Assembly (NCBI RefSeq): GCF_050003625.1
Contig: NC_134400.1
Coordinates: forward strand, 194,879,918-194,943,917
Source of the DNA: Haematobia irritans
Lineage: Eukaryota; Arthropoda; Insecta; Diptera; Muscidae
Reading direction: 5' to 3'
DNA length: 64,000 nt
The translations under genes were made by a program, and so were the position numbers. The notes under the pieces are model-generated. The model was given only the letters and a program-made list of their open reading frames with translations. It ran no database searches and was not told where the DNA came from. Shown here piece by piece: positions 36,168-46,701 of the stretch; within the stretch, counting starts at the first letter, position 1; every line of letters begins with the position of its first letter.

Positions 36168-36232
36168 TCACAATGGACTGAATAGTCTAAGTGAGCCTGA
36201 ATCTTAATCGGGCTGCCACTTTAACCTAACCA
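36168..36232 (+). mobile_element. SINE 3'-end fragment
   Basis: CACAATGGACTGAATAGTC to CGGGCTGCCACTTTAACC is the distal end of the 350-bp SINE on the plus strand. The head is missing. Confidence 0.75.
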
Positions 36233-36454
36233 TCACCCTTTATCTAAATTTTGTTCCTGGGGAAAATAGTTTTTCCTTTGAGTGTATGTATATATGGTGG
36301 GAAATTCACTTTATTTTCTCTAAGATCCACGCGAAAAAAAATTATCGATATCCAAAAAAAATATCGATATCCAAGTGTACATTAAGAAAAATTACAACGA
36401 AATTAAATAAATTAAATTAAAAAATATTTCATTTATGAAAAAGCTTTAGCTTTT

Positions 36455-36840
36455 TCCTCCTTGGGGCGGAGCACAATGTTAGAAAACAAAGCATTTTTTT
36501 TTTTGCAATTTCGTAAAAGTGCATTTATGATTTATCGGTCGATACATACATATTAGAGATATAGGAAATTTTGAGTCATTCTTGTGGTGATTTTACAAGG
36601 AAAATCGTAGTATTTTGGTCTTATTTGAAGAACATATATATTGGGTCTTTATCTAAATCTGAACCGATATGGATATATGTGGGAGATTATCTAAATCTGA
36701 ACTGATTTCTTCCAAAACACACTTGTGCAAAATTTCAAATAGATTGGATTTAACCTGTGACCTAGACTTTAATTACAAAAATGTGTTCACAGACAATCGG
36801 ACATGGTTAGATCGGCTCAGATTCCGAGCCGATGTGTTGT
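36455..36840 (+). mobile_element. Decayed family D fragment
   Basis: GGGGCGGAGCACAATGTTAG, TTTATGATTTATCGGTCGAT, ATCTAAATCTGAACCGAT, GTGTTCACAGACAATCGGAC. Recognisable body and tail with many deletions; no terminal box. Confidence 0.6.
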
Positions 36841-37155
36841 AAAAAAAATAAAAATATTTTTTTACAACACAGTGGTAAATATTAAACTGCACAAATTGTA
36901 CACGCAAAAAATAATTCTTTCCTCCCAAATTAAATTTTAGACAAAGTTCGTTTCTCATTTGCTCTTCGATGAAAGGAAGTGTATTTGGAAGAAAAGTATA
37001 TACTTTTTGTGATAAACGTTTATTCTTTTCCAGGATGTAAAAACAATTTCATAAAGACTAACTGAAAAAAAAATTTTTCTGGCTAATTGCATTTTCCCTC
37101 ACATCTTTCTCACTTCCACGAATTTTTTTTAGTTCTTTAGCACCTTTTTCTATAA
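36841..37155. other. Unique AT-rich stretch
   Basis: No feature recognised. Confidence 0.3.
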
Positions 37156-37488
37156 TACAAACATTGTAGAAGAAATTATACGATTTTATAAATTTTTAAA
37201 TTTTTTTTTACCTTTCGCCTGGACGGAGAATGGAACCGCGGACCATGCAATTTGTAAGCCAACACACTATCCACTGAGCTATGTAGCCGTTATTGTCATC
37301 AATAGACAATTACCCATATAAGTTATATTTATATAGCATAGCTTGCGGCGCCCACGAGCCGATGAAACAAAGTTTATTTCACAGAAAAATACATTTAGTT
37401 GGGCACCATGGAGCAGTGGTTGCTACGTCTGACTTGCATGCCAAGGGTCGTGGGTTCGATCCCTGCTTCGACCAAAGTTTTTTTTTTT
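37156..37488. mobile_element. Element with two divergent tRNA-like heads, copy 1
   Basis: Left module on the minus strand: A box TAGCTCAGTGG (37271-37281, perfect to consensus) and B box GGTTCCATTCT (37227-37237). Right module on the plus strand: A box TGGAGCAGTGG (37409-37419), perfect B box GGTTCGATCCC (37453-37463) and an 11-T run at 37478-37488 that would terminate RNA polymerase III. The 5' sides of the modules face each other across about 115 bp. The same arrangement, inverted, is at 51459-51777. Confidence 0.8.
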
Positions 37489-38882
37489 ACATATATTCCA
37501 GATATGTTAGGAAGATTCCGAAAAAATGTTCAACATTACATTGTAGTATATTAAATTTTAAACTGTAAAATGTGTCTTATTAAAGACCTAAAGTCAGAAA
37601 AGAACAGGGTTTGATATAAACGAAATGGACTGTGTTGTTGGTTCCAAAATAATTTTTTTATTAAAAAAATTAACATTTTGTAACAAACGAATTTTTTTGG
37701 TGATAAAAGTGTATACTTTTCGAAGCAATTCAAAAAACTCTAACAAAAGAAAGACGTTTTCGGTACACGTTTTCCAAACGTTTTTTTTCTTTGAGTGTAG
37801 AGGTGTGCAATATTTTACTCATGGTCACGAACATCTAGGACGAAAGATTTTTACTCACGCACGATATTTTTGGTACGAGTCACTTTCACGAACCCTCACT
37901 CAGGCAAATCTTTTAAAGGCTCACGTCCGCACACCCACAAGTGTAAAAATTTTATTCACGCATACTCACGATCAGAAATGTCGTTATTCAGGAAATCTCT
38001 GTAAAGTCTCATACTCGTGACTCAAGAAAATTCTCTCGACTTAGAAATTATCGCCTCACAAAAGAAATAGACGTTATTAGTTTTATGGTCAATCATATTC
38101 TTGCCAGAATAATTTAGCTGGTGAATCTGGCGGACAACGTAAGCATTGAAATCGAGATTGGTACTAAGCTTTTAATATCATATGTGTGGCTAAAATTGTA
38201 AGCGAATTCAATTGGTAAGCGTGAGTGCATTTCTTTATTACTCACGCACACTAACAAATAGATTATTTGCGTGACTCACGCTCCCGCATGACCTTTAATC
38301 ACACACACTCAAGCTGTTGCCATAAGCACAATTTACGTAGGTAACAACAATTTTGTGTCACGTACACACCTTAAATAAAATCTGCTCCTGGACGTACAAA
38401 ATTTCAATCATATCTCCTATATCAATGAACCGTCAAATATTCACATAAATACTCCTATCACCCACATTTTACCCATATGGGATTGAATCCACGAATCGTT
38501 GCCTTCCACATATAGAGCATAACCATTAATCTTTTATCAAAAACATGCTTCTTTTCCATTAAAATAAAACAACTTATATTTTTGTTTGACCGTGTTTGCT
38601 CTTGCAAAATTTTTGTAAGATCAAATAAATATTTGACGGAATGTGGCGCAAATATTTGCCATATGGTGGTCACACTATGATCAAACATGGTAAATATTTA
38701 TTTGATGTCAAACATCTTTCTTTGCCGAAAATCAGCTGTTTTGTTGTTTGCTTCAAACAAAAGTTTGTTGGTCAGACTATGGCAAAGAAATATTTGACAG
38801 TTTTTATCAAATATTTGACAAGTCTGACCGTAGCTTAAGTGAGCCTAATGGTTTGTTGATAAGTATTAAATAAGTATTAAAT
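37489..38882. other. Unique stretch with clustered CTCACG words
   Basis: No gene recognised. From about 37815 to 38310 there are many CTCACG, TCACGAA and CTCACGCAC words on one strand. From 38640 to 38830 there are repeated CAAATATTTG palindrome-like words (ATTTGACGG, CAAATATTTGCC, CAAATATTTGACA). Confidence 0.4.
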
Positions 38883-39775
38883 GCAGTGAATGCCCGAAAG
38901 AGGTGGTTACCGATGTAAACATCAAAAAAAATCCACAAAATGATTTTGAATGACCGTAAAATGAAGTTGATCGAGATAGCAGAGGCTTTAAAGATATCAA
39001 AGGAACGTGTTGGTCATATCATTCATCAATATTTGGATATGCGGAAGCTCTGTGCAAAATGGGTGCCGCGCGAGCTTACATTTGACCAAAACCAACAACG
39101 TGTTGATGATTCTGAGCGGTGTTTGCAGCTGTTAACTCGTAATACAACCGAGTTTTTCCGTCGATATGTGACAATGGATGAAACATGGCTCCATCACTAC
39201 ACTCCTGAGTCCAATCGATAGTCGGCTGAGTGGACAGCGACCGGTGATTCGTCTCCGAAGCGTGGAAAGACTCAAAAGTCCGCTGGCAAAGTAATGGCCT
39301 CTGTTTTTTGGGATGCACATGGAATAATTTTTATCGATTATCTTGAGAAAGGAAAAACCATCAACAGTGACTATTATATGGCGTTATTGGAGCGTTTGAA
39401 GGTCGAAATCGCGGCACAACGGCCCCATATGAAGAAGAAAAAAGTGTTGTTCCACCAAGACAACGCACCGTGCCACAAGTCATTGAGAACGATGGCAAAA
39501 ATTCATGAATTGGGCTTCGAATTGCTTCCCCACCCACCGTATTCTCCAGATCTGGCCCCCAGCGACTTTTTCTTGTTCTCAGACCTCAAAAGGAAGCTCG
39601 CAGGGAAAAAATTGGCTGGTGATCGCCGAAACTGAGGCCTATTTTGAGGCAAAACCGAAGGAGTACTACCAAAAGTCGTTATAATCGTTGTATCGATCTT
39701 GAAGGGAACTATGTTCAATAATAAAAATGAATTTTGACAAAAAAAAAAAGGTTTTTCTTTGTTAGACCGGGGACT
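38883..39775 (+). pseudogene. mariner transposase (DD34D), dead and 5'-truncated
   Basis: Homology begins at CCCGAAAGAGGTGGTTACC (PKEVVTD). An extra A near 38928 shifts frame into MILNDRKMKLIEIAEALKIS, the second helix-turn-helix. The linker-like WVPRELT follows. Catalytic motifs are MDETW (39174), HQDNAPCHK and YSPDLAPSDFFLF, with 34 residues between the second and third Asp. A TAG stop after PESNR (39219-39221) interrupts the catalytic domain. A later frameshift near 39625 garbles the C-terminus, where EAYFEAKPKEYYQ is readable in another frame. The 3' end may reach the GGGGACTTATCAG near 39770. The 5' terminus is lost. Confidence 0.88.
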
Positions 39776-39778
39776 TAT

Positions 39779-39816
39779 CAGCCGGGCTGCCACCTAACAT
39801 AACCTAACCTAACCTA
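39779..39816 (+). mobile_element. SINE tail fragment, CCTAA repeats
   Basis: GCCGGGCTGCCACCTAACAT followed by AACCTAACCTAACC matches the last about 35 bp of the 350-bp SINE. Confidence 0.7.
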
Positions 39817-39949
39817 CACAAATATTCTACCATTTGTGTAGAATTCTAACACAAATGGTAAATTTTTCACTGCTTAGTAGATTGGTAGAATACTTAATGT
39901 TTTGGTAGATTTTGAGAAATATTCCTCTTCAACTAAGAAGTACTTCAAT
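39817..39949. other. Short transition stretch
   Basis: Contains ATTCTACCATTTGTGTAGAA and TTGGTAGATTTTGAG, resembling the CTACC head that borders other 29-bp arrays. Confidence 0.35.
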
Positions 39950-40672
39950 TTTCTATAGAAATAAAATTTTGACAAGCATTTCTATAGAAATAAAATTTTG
40001 ACAAAATTTTCTATAGAAATAAAATTTTAACAAAATTTTCCATAGAAATCAAATTTTACAGACTTTTCTATAGAAAAAAAAATTTTGAAAAAGTTTGCTA
40101 TAGAAAACAAAAATGTTGACAAATTATTCTATAGAAATAAAATGTTGACAAAATTTTCTATAGAAATAACATTTTGACAAAACTTTATATAGAAATAAAA
40201 TTTTGACAAAATATTCTATAGAAATAAAATTTTGACAAAATATTCTATGAATAAAATTTTAACAACATTTTCTATAGAAATAATATTTTGATAAAATTTT
40301 TATAGAAATAACATTTTGACAAAATTTCCTGTAGAAATAAAATTGTGACAAAATTTCCTATAAAAATAAATTTTTGACAAAATTTCCTATAGAAATAAAA
40401 TTTTGACAAAATTTTCTATTTTAATAAAATTTTAATAAAATTTTTGCTAATGAAATAAAATTTTAATAAAAATTTCTATAGAAATAAAATTTTGCCAAAA
40501 TTTTACAAAGAACTAAAATTTTAGACAAAATTTTCTATAGAAATAAAATTTTGATAAAATTTTCTATAGAAATAACAGTTTGACAAAATTTTCTATAGCA
40601 ATAACATTTTGACAAAATTTCCCAAAGAAATAAAATTTTAGATAAAATTTTCTATAGAAATAAAATTTCATT
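39950..40672 (-). repeat. 29-bp tandem array, GAC orientation
   Basis: Units AAAATTTTGAC / AAAATTTTCTATAGAAAT with variants, immediately left of a hammerhead module. Confidence 0.88.
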
Positions 40673-41143
40673 TGTTGTTTTGATCTCAGCTTTAAAACCA
40701 TTGTGTTGACTAAACTATAAGAGTAGCTTTACCAACAGAGGAAAAGAATGTTTGTCAAATTTATTTGGGCAAAGCCTTATAGACTGCAAGACGGTTGGAT
40801 GAACGCACGTTTCGGAATTACCACATTCCTCATCAGCATCCTCTACTTGCAGCAAAACTATCAACCAATTATCAGAATAAATTCAGGCAGTTCGCTAAAC
40901 CCATGGTGAACCACACTTGAACCTTCCGAAAAAAGGCCGTAAAATAAGCCGGCTATGGCTTATGCCGAAATAAATTCATATAAACATTTCTCTTTTACTT
41001 TGCCACCATCAAATCATCGATTTGAGTGCAGTTGGTTGGGTTTATTTTGAGCGTGCTTCTTCTTTTTTTCATTCGTTTTGTTTTGTTATTGTTGGTTTTT
41101 TTTCTTTAATCATTGTTGTTGTTTTTTTGATTTCAGCTTAAAA
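40673..41143 (-). mobile_element. Hammerhead-bearing module with direct terminal repeats
   Basis: TTGTTTTGATCTCAGCTT at about 40675 recurs as GTTTTTTTGATTTCAGCTTA at about 41122, a 447-bp period, so the block looks like one full unit plus the start of a second. The unit holds the ribozyme, the CCGGCTATGGCTTATGCCG patch and a linker with TTGTTATTGTTGG. It is bordered on both sides by GAC-orientation 29-bp arrays. Confidence 0.7.
40786..40850 (-). ncRNA. Hammerhead ribozyme, intact core (GUU cleavage triplet)
   Basis: Minus strand in order: outer stem I GCAAG, bulge TAGA, inner stem I GGATG, core CTGATGA, stem II GGAAT-GTGGTA-ATTCC, GAAA, a very short stem III (CG/CG with TG loop), GTT as the N-U-H triplet, CATCC, AACCGT, CTTGC. 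All conserved core bases of a type I hammerhead are present, and all stems are exact complements. Confidence 0.82.
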
Positions 41144-41865
41144 AAATTTTGAAAAATTTGCTATAGAAAAAAAATGTTGACAAATTTTTCTATAGAAATA
41201 AAATTTTGCCAAAATTTTCTATAGAAATAAAATTTTCATAAAATTTTCCATAGAAATAACATTTTGACAAAACTTTATAGAGAAATAAAATTTTGACAAA
41301 ATTTTCTATAGAAATAAAATTTTGACAAAATTTTCTATAGAAATAAAATTTTGACAAAATATTCTAATTAATAAAATTTTAACAAAATTTTCTATAGAAT
41401 TTTTTATAGAAATACAATTTTGACAAAATTTCCTATAGGAATAAAATGTTGACAAAATTTTCTATAGTAGTAAAATTTTGATAAAATTTTTTGCTATAGA
41501 AATAAAATTTTGATAAAATTTTCTATAGAAATAACAGTTTGACAAATAGAAATAAAATTTTGCCAAAATTTTCTATAGAAATAAAATGTTGACAAAATTT
41601 TCCAAAGAAATAAAATTTTAGAAAAAATTTTCTATAGAAATAAAATTTTGACAAAATTTTCCAAAGAAATAAAATTTTAGACAAAATTTTCCAAAGAAAT
41701 AAAATTTTAGACAAAATTTTCTATACAAATAAAATTTTGACAAAATTTTCCAAAGAAATAAAATTTTAGACAAAATTTTCTATATAAATAAAATTTTGCC
41801 AAATTTTTTTGGAATTCAAATTTTTACAAAATTTTCTATAGAAATAAAATTTTGACATTTTCTTT
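41144..41865 (-). repeat. 29-bp tandem array, GAC orientation
   Basis: Continues after the module with the same orientation as the array on its left. Confidence 0.88.
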
Positions 41866-42843
41866 CGGTTGAGATAAGTGATTTTTTGTTTGGAGTCGAA
41901 AATTTGAATATTGCGTCGCTGCGTAATTCAAAGGTTTTATTCCAAACCCGATTACACGAGTTCCACTTCTATCGTCACTAATACTCTTCATTTTAGGCTC
42001 GATTACATCGTTGTTTGGGTTTCGTGTTGTTGGCTCTCTTCTCGCAAAATTGTTGGCAATCTACAAACAGCTCTCGCCGGGTAAAGACGGTGTATTTTGT
42101 TCGTTCCTTAAGGTGGGTCTAGTGTGTGCGTGTAAGTCTCTCTCTCTCTCAACCAAACAAATAACAAGAAAATATACAATAAACAAAGCTACGAAAAAAT
42201 AATTAAAATTATTCTATGTATAGTAAAATAATTTATATAAAAAAAATTATAATTAAATCTATAAAGTGTCCATAACAATGAGTGAAGAAGATATGTGTAG
42301 TCTGTCAAGAAAATGTCCTTTTAGTGAAGTGTTGCTTATTTTGTGGATGCATTTCAACAACCCTTATTGATTTTCTTGTGAACCTTACCCTCTTTCGGGG
42401 TTGCTTAGCCTAGTCCTGCAGCTATACAAAGTGTATGTTAAGAAAAAGCATGGTCGCTTACACGATAACTATAGTGTATGCAATCTACACAAAAAGTTAC
42501 CATGTGTATGTGTGTGTTTGTTTACTGTGAAATGTCATGGCGTTAAAAAAAAAAGAAAAAACAAATACAACAAAAATCATTATTCTAAATTGGCAATATT
42601 TAAAAAATACCTTTGCAAAATATCGTATATGAGAAATCGAAATGAGAATCTTTATATCCTTTTGGTGTATATACATACTATATCAAAGTAAATACACATT
42701 TACTATACATATAACTGTATCATCATCGGTTTGTATATGAATGAAAATATCCCATGGCTATTGTGGGAATACATTTCAAGGATACATTCAATTGAATCGT
42801 CTGTGATACTTACACACACACACACACATATTCACAAAAGAGG
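41866..42843. other. Unique stretch, possible retroelement debris
   Basis: No gene can be supported. From 42278 (ATGAGTGAAGAAGATATGTG) two broken frames give a cysteine-rich reading (VCQENVLLVKCCLFCGC) that recalls N-terminal zinc-finger modules of some retroelement gags. The match is too weak to call. Confidence 0.3.
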
Positions 42844-42851
42844 ATGCTTAC

Positions 42852-45073
42852 CACGGTTGCCATTCGTGTCGAATATAATCTACCCAAATTTGAAGAAAAT
42901 TTTACCAAAAATCTACCAAATTAAAAAAAAATATTTTGAAGTCAAAATTTTATATCTATAGAAAATTTTTGCAAAATTTTATTTCTATAGAAAATTTTTG
43001 CAAAATTTTATTTCTATAGAAAATTTTTGCAATTTTTTTTCTCTCGGAAAATTTTGCAAAATTTTATTTCTATAGAAAATTTTGTCAAAATTGTATTTCC
43101 ATAGAAAATTTTGTCAAAATTTTATTTCTATAGAAAATTTTGTCAAAATTTTATTTCTATAGAAAATTTTGTCTAAATTTTATTTCTATAGAAAATTTTT
43201 GCAAAATTTTATTTCTATAGAAAATTTTCACAAAATTATATTTCTATACAAAATTTTGTCTAAATTTTATTTCTATAGAAAATTTTGTCTAAATTTTATT
43301 TATATACAAAAATTTTTCCAAATTTATGTAGAAAATTTTTGCAAACTTCTATTTCTATAGAAAATTCTCACAAAATTATATTTCTATACAAAATTTTGTC
43401 AAATTTTTATTACTATAGAAAATTTTATCAAAATTTTGTTACTATACATATGTTTGTCAAATTTTTATTACTATAGAAAATTTTGTCAAGATTTGATTTC
43501 TATAGAAAATTTTGTCTAAATTTTAATACTATAGAAAATTTTTGCACAATTTTATTTCTATAGAAAATTTTGACAAAATTTGATTTCTATAGAAAATTTT
43601 GTCTCAATTTTGTTACTATACAAAATTTTGTCTAAATTTTATTTCTATAGAAAATTTTGTCAAGATTTGATTGCTATAGAAAATGTTATATAAATTTTAA
43701 TACTATAGAAAATTTTTGCAAAATTTTACTTCTATAGAAAAGTTTGTCAAAATTTGATTTCTGTAGAAGATTTTGTTAAAATTGTATTTCTATAGAAAAT
43801 TTTGTCAAAATTTTATTTCGGCATAATCCGGCTATCAATATAAAACCTTTTTCGGAGGGTTCAAGTGTGGTTTTTGTTGGGTTTAATAAACTGCCTGAAT
43901 TTATTCTGATAATTGGTTGATAGTTTTGCAGCAAGCAGAGGATGCTGATGAGGAATGTGGTAATTCCGAAACGTGCGTCCATCCAACCATCTTGCAGTCT
44001 ATAGGGCTTTGCCCAAATAAATTTGACAAACATTCTTTTCCTCTGTTGGTTAAGCTACACTTGTAGTTTAGTCAATGTATGGTTTTAAGCTGCAATAAAA
44101 AATAACAACAATGCTTAAAGAACAAAACCAACAATAACAAAACAAAAAAAAAATTATTCCTATAGAAATTTTTTGAAAAATTTGTTTTTTTTTTTGTATA
44201 GAAAATTTTGTCAAACGTTTATTATTATAGTATATTCAAATATATATATTTGAATTCTATAAAAATTTTGTCAAAATTTGATTTATATAGAAAATTTTTG
44301 CAAAATTTTATTTCGATAGAAAATTTTTTCCAAATTTATGTAGAAAATTTTTGCAAAATTTTACTTCTATAAAAAATGTTCACAAAATTATATTTCTATA
44401 GAAAATTTTGTCAAAATTTGATTTTTATAGAAAATATTATCAAAATTTTGTCAAATTTTTATTACTATAAAAAATTATGTCGAAATTTTATTTCTATAGA
44501 AAATTTTCTATACAAAATTTTGTCTAAATTTTATTTCTATTGAATATTTTGTCAAGATTTGATTTCTATAGAAAATTTTGTCTAAATTTTAATACTATAG
44601 AAAATTTTTGCAAAATTTTATTTTTATAGAAAATTTTGACAAAATTTGATTTCTATGGAAAATTTTTTTCAAAATTTTATTGTTATAGAAAATTTTGTCA
44701 AAATTTTATTTCTATAGAAAATTTTTTCAAATTTTGATTCATGTAGAAAATTTTTGCAAAATTTTATTTCTATAGAAAATTTTCACAAAATTATATTTCT
44801 ATACAAAATTTTGTCAAAATTTTATTTCTATAAAAAATTTTGTCAAAATTTTATTGCTATAGAAAATTTTGTCAAAATTTTGTTACTATACAAAACTTTG
44901 TCAAATTTTTATTACTATAGAAAATTTTGTGAAAAATTTTATTTCTATAGAAATTTTTTTTCAAAATTTTATTACTATAGAAAATTTAGTAAAATTTTTA
45001 CTACTATTGAAAATTTTGTCAAAATTTGATTTCTACGATTTTCGGCAGAATTGTACCAACTGTGGCAACCGTG
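42852..45073 (+). mobile_element. hAT-like non-autonomous transposon made of 29-bp arrays and carrying a hammerhead ribozyme
   Basis: The left end CACGGTTGCCATTCGTG and right end CTGTGGCAACCGTG share an 11-bp inverted repeat (CACGGTTGCCA). The flanks ATGCTTAC at 42844-42851 and 45074-45081 are an exact 8-bp target duplication. CA..TG termini and 8-bp duplication are hallmarks of hAT elements. The inside is GTC-orientation 29-bp array (about 42945-43815), the ribozyme module (43815-44150), and array again (44155-45035). No transposase frame is present, so mobility would need a helper. Confidence 0.85.
43931..43995 (+). ncRNA. Hammerhead ribozyme, intact (GUC cleavage triplet)
   Basis: In order: GCAAG (43931-43935), CAGA, GGATG (43940-43944), CTGATGA (43945-43951), stem II GGAAT (43952-43956), loop GTGGTA, ATTCC (43963-43967), GAAA (43968-43971), short stem III CG-TG-CG, T43978 pairing A43971, cleavage base C43979, CATCC (43980-43984), AACCAT, CTTGC (43991-43995). 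Every core base matches CUGANGA..GAAA..NUH. Stem I has an internal loop and stem II a hexaloop, as natural hammerheads use for loop-loop contacts. The minimal stem III resembles those of Penelope-like elements, which may act as tandem pairs. Cleavage predicted between 43979 and 43980. Confidence 0.88.
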
Positions 45074-46701
45074 ATGCTTACTCAATTGCATGTATACATC
45101 AGGGTTGCCATTTTGGTCCGTTCGGGCCAAAACTGGTCCAAAAGATTATTAAATTTTAAATTTGGTCGGATGGTCGGACCAAATGGAATTTTGTTTATTT
45201 TGGTCCATTTTCGTCAAATATTTCAAAATTTGTAAAATTTTGACAAAATTTTCTGTAGAAATGAAATTTTTTACAGAAATAAACTTTGTATAGATAACAA
45301 ATTATGCAAAAAATTTTAAAAAGAAATAAAATTTTGCGATAAATTTCTATAGAAATAAAATTTTGGTTAATTTTCTATAGAAATAAAATTTTGGTTAATT
45401 TTCTATAGAAATAAAATTTTGGCTAAATTTTCTATGGAAAAAAATTGGCTAAATTTTCTGTAGAAATAAAATTTTGGCTAAATTTTCTATGAAAAAAAAA
45501 TTGGCTAAATTTTCAATAGAAATGGACTTTTGACAAAATTTTACATAGAAATAATATTTTGACAAAATTTCTTATAGAAATAAAATTTTGAAAAAAAAAA
45601 TTTCTTTGGAAATAAAATTTTGAAAAAAATTTTCTTTGGAAATAAAATTTTTACAAATTTTTCTATAGAAATAAAATTTAAAAAAAAATCTATACAAAAA
45701 AAATTGACAACGTTTTGACAAAATTTTTATAGAAATAAAATTTTTACAAAATTTTCTTTGGAAATAAAATTTTGCTAAATTTTCAACCGTGATGCTTACT
45801 CAATTGCATGTATACATCAGGGTTGCCAATCGGGCCAAAACTGGTCCAAAAAATTATTAAATTTTAAATTTGGTCCGATGGAATTTCGTTTATTTTGGTC
45901 CATTTTCGTCAAATATTTCAAAATTTTTAAAATTTTGACAAAATTTTCTGTAGAAATAAAATATTGACAAAAGTTTCTATAGAATAAAATTTTAACAAAA
46001 TTTTCTACAGAAATGAAATTTTTTACAGAAATAAACTTTGTATAGATAACAAATTATGCAAAAAATTTTAAAAAGAAATAAAATTTTGCGATAACTTTCT
46101 ATAGAAATAAAATTTTGGCTAAATTTTCTATGGAAAAAAATTGGCTAAATTTTCTATGGGGAAAAAATTGGCTAAATTTTCTATAGAAACAAAATTTTGG
46201 CTAAATTTTACATAGAAATAAAATTTTGACAAAATTTTGAAAATTTTCTTTGGAAATAAAATTTTGAAAACAAATTTCTTTGGAAATAACATTTTGACAA
46301 ATTATTCTTTAGAAATAAAATTAAAAAAAGAAAAAATTCTATAAAAAATTGACAAAGTTTTGACAAAATTTTCTATAGAAATAAAATTTTTACAAAATTT
46401 TCTTTGGAAATAAAATGTTGCTAAATTTTCTACAGAAATAAGATTTTGAGAAAACTGCCATTTTGGTCCGATTGGGCCAAAAGTGGTCCAAAAAATTATT
46501 AAATTTTAAATTTGGTCCGATGGTCGGACCAAATGGAATTACGTTTAGTTTGGTCCATTTACGTCAAATATTTCAAAATTTTTAAAATTTTGACAAAATT
46601 TTCTGTAGAAATAAATTTTTGACAAAAGTTTCTATCGAATAAAATTTTAATAAAATTTTTTATAAAAATGAAATTTTTTACAGAAGTAAACTTTGTATAT
46701 A

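Noticed and set aside
37396..37475. Functional tRNA gene
   Set aside because: A and B boxes are good but the acceptor and anticodon arms do not fold into a proper cloverleaf, and the module recurs within a repeated element, so it is tRNA-derived.
42278..42400. N-terminal zinc-finger gag fragment of a BEL/Pao-type element
   Set aside because: Only a handful of cysteines in two broken frames. No LTR, primer site or pol is seen nearby.
43776..44033. Protein-coding frame across the hammerhead module (MFVKFIWAKPYRLQDGW..)
   Set aside because: The frame is not conserved as protein in the copies at 7.2 and 40.8 kb, whereas the RNA stems are.
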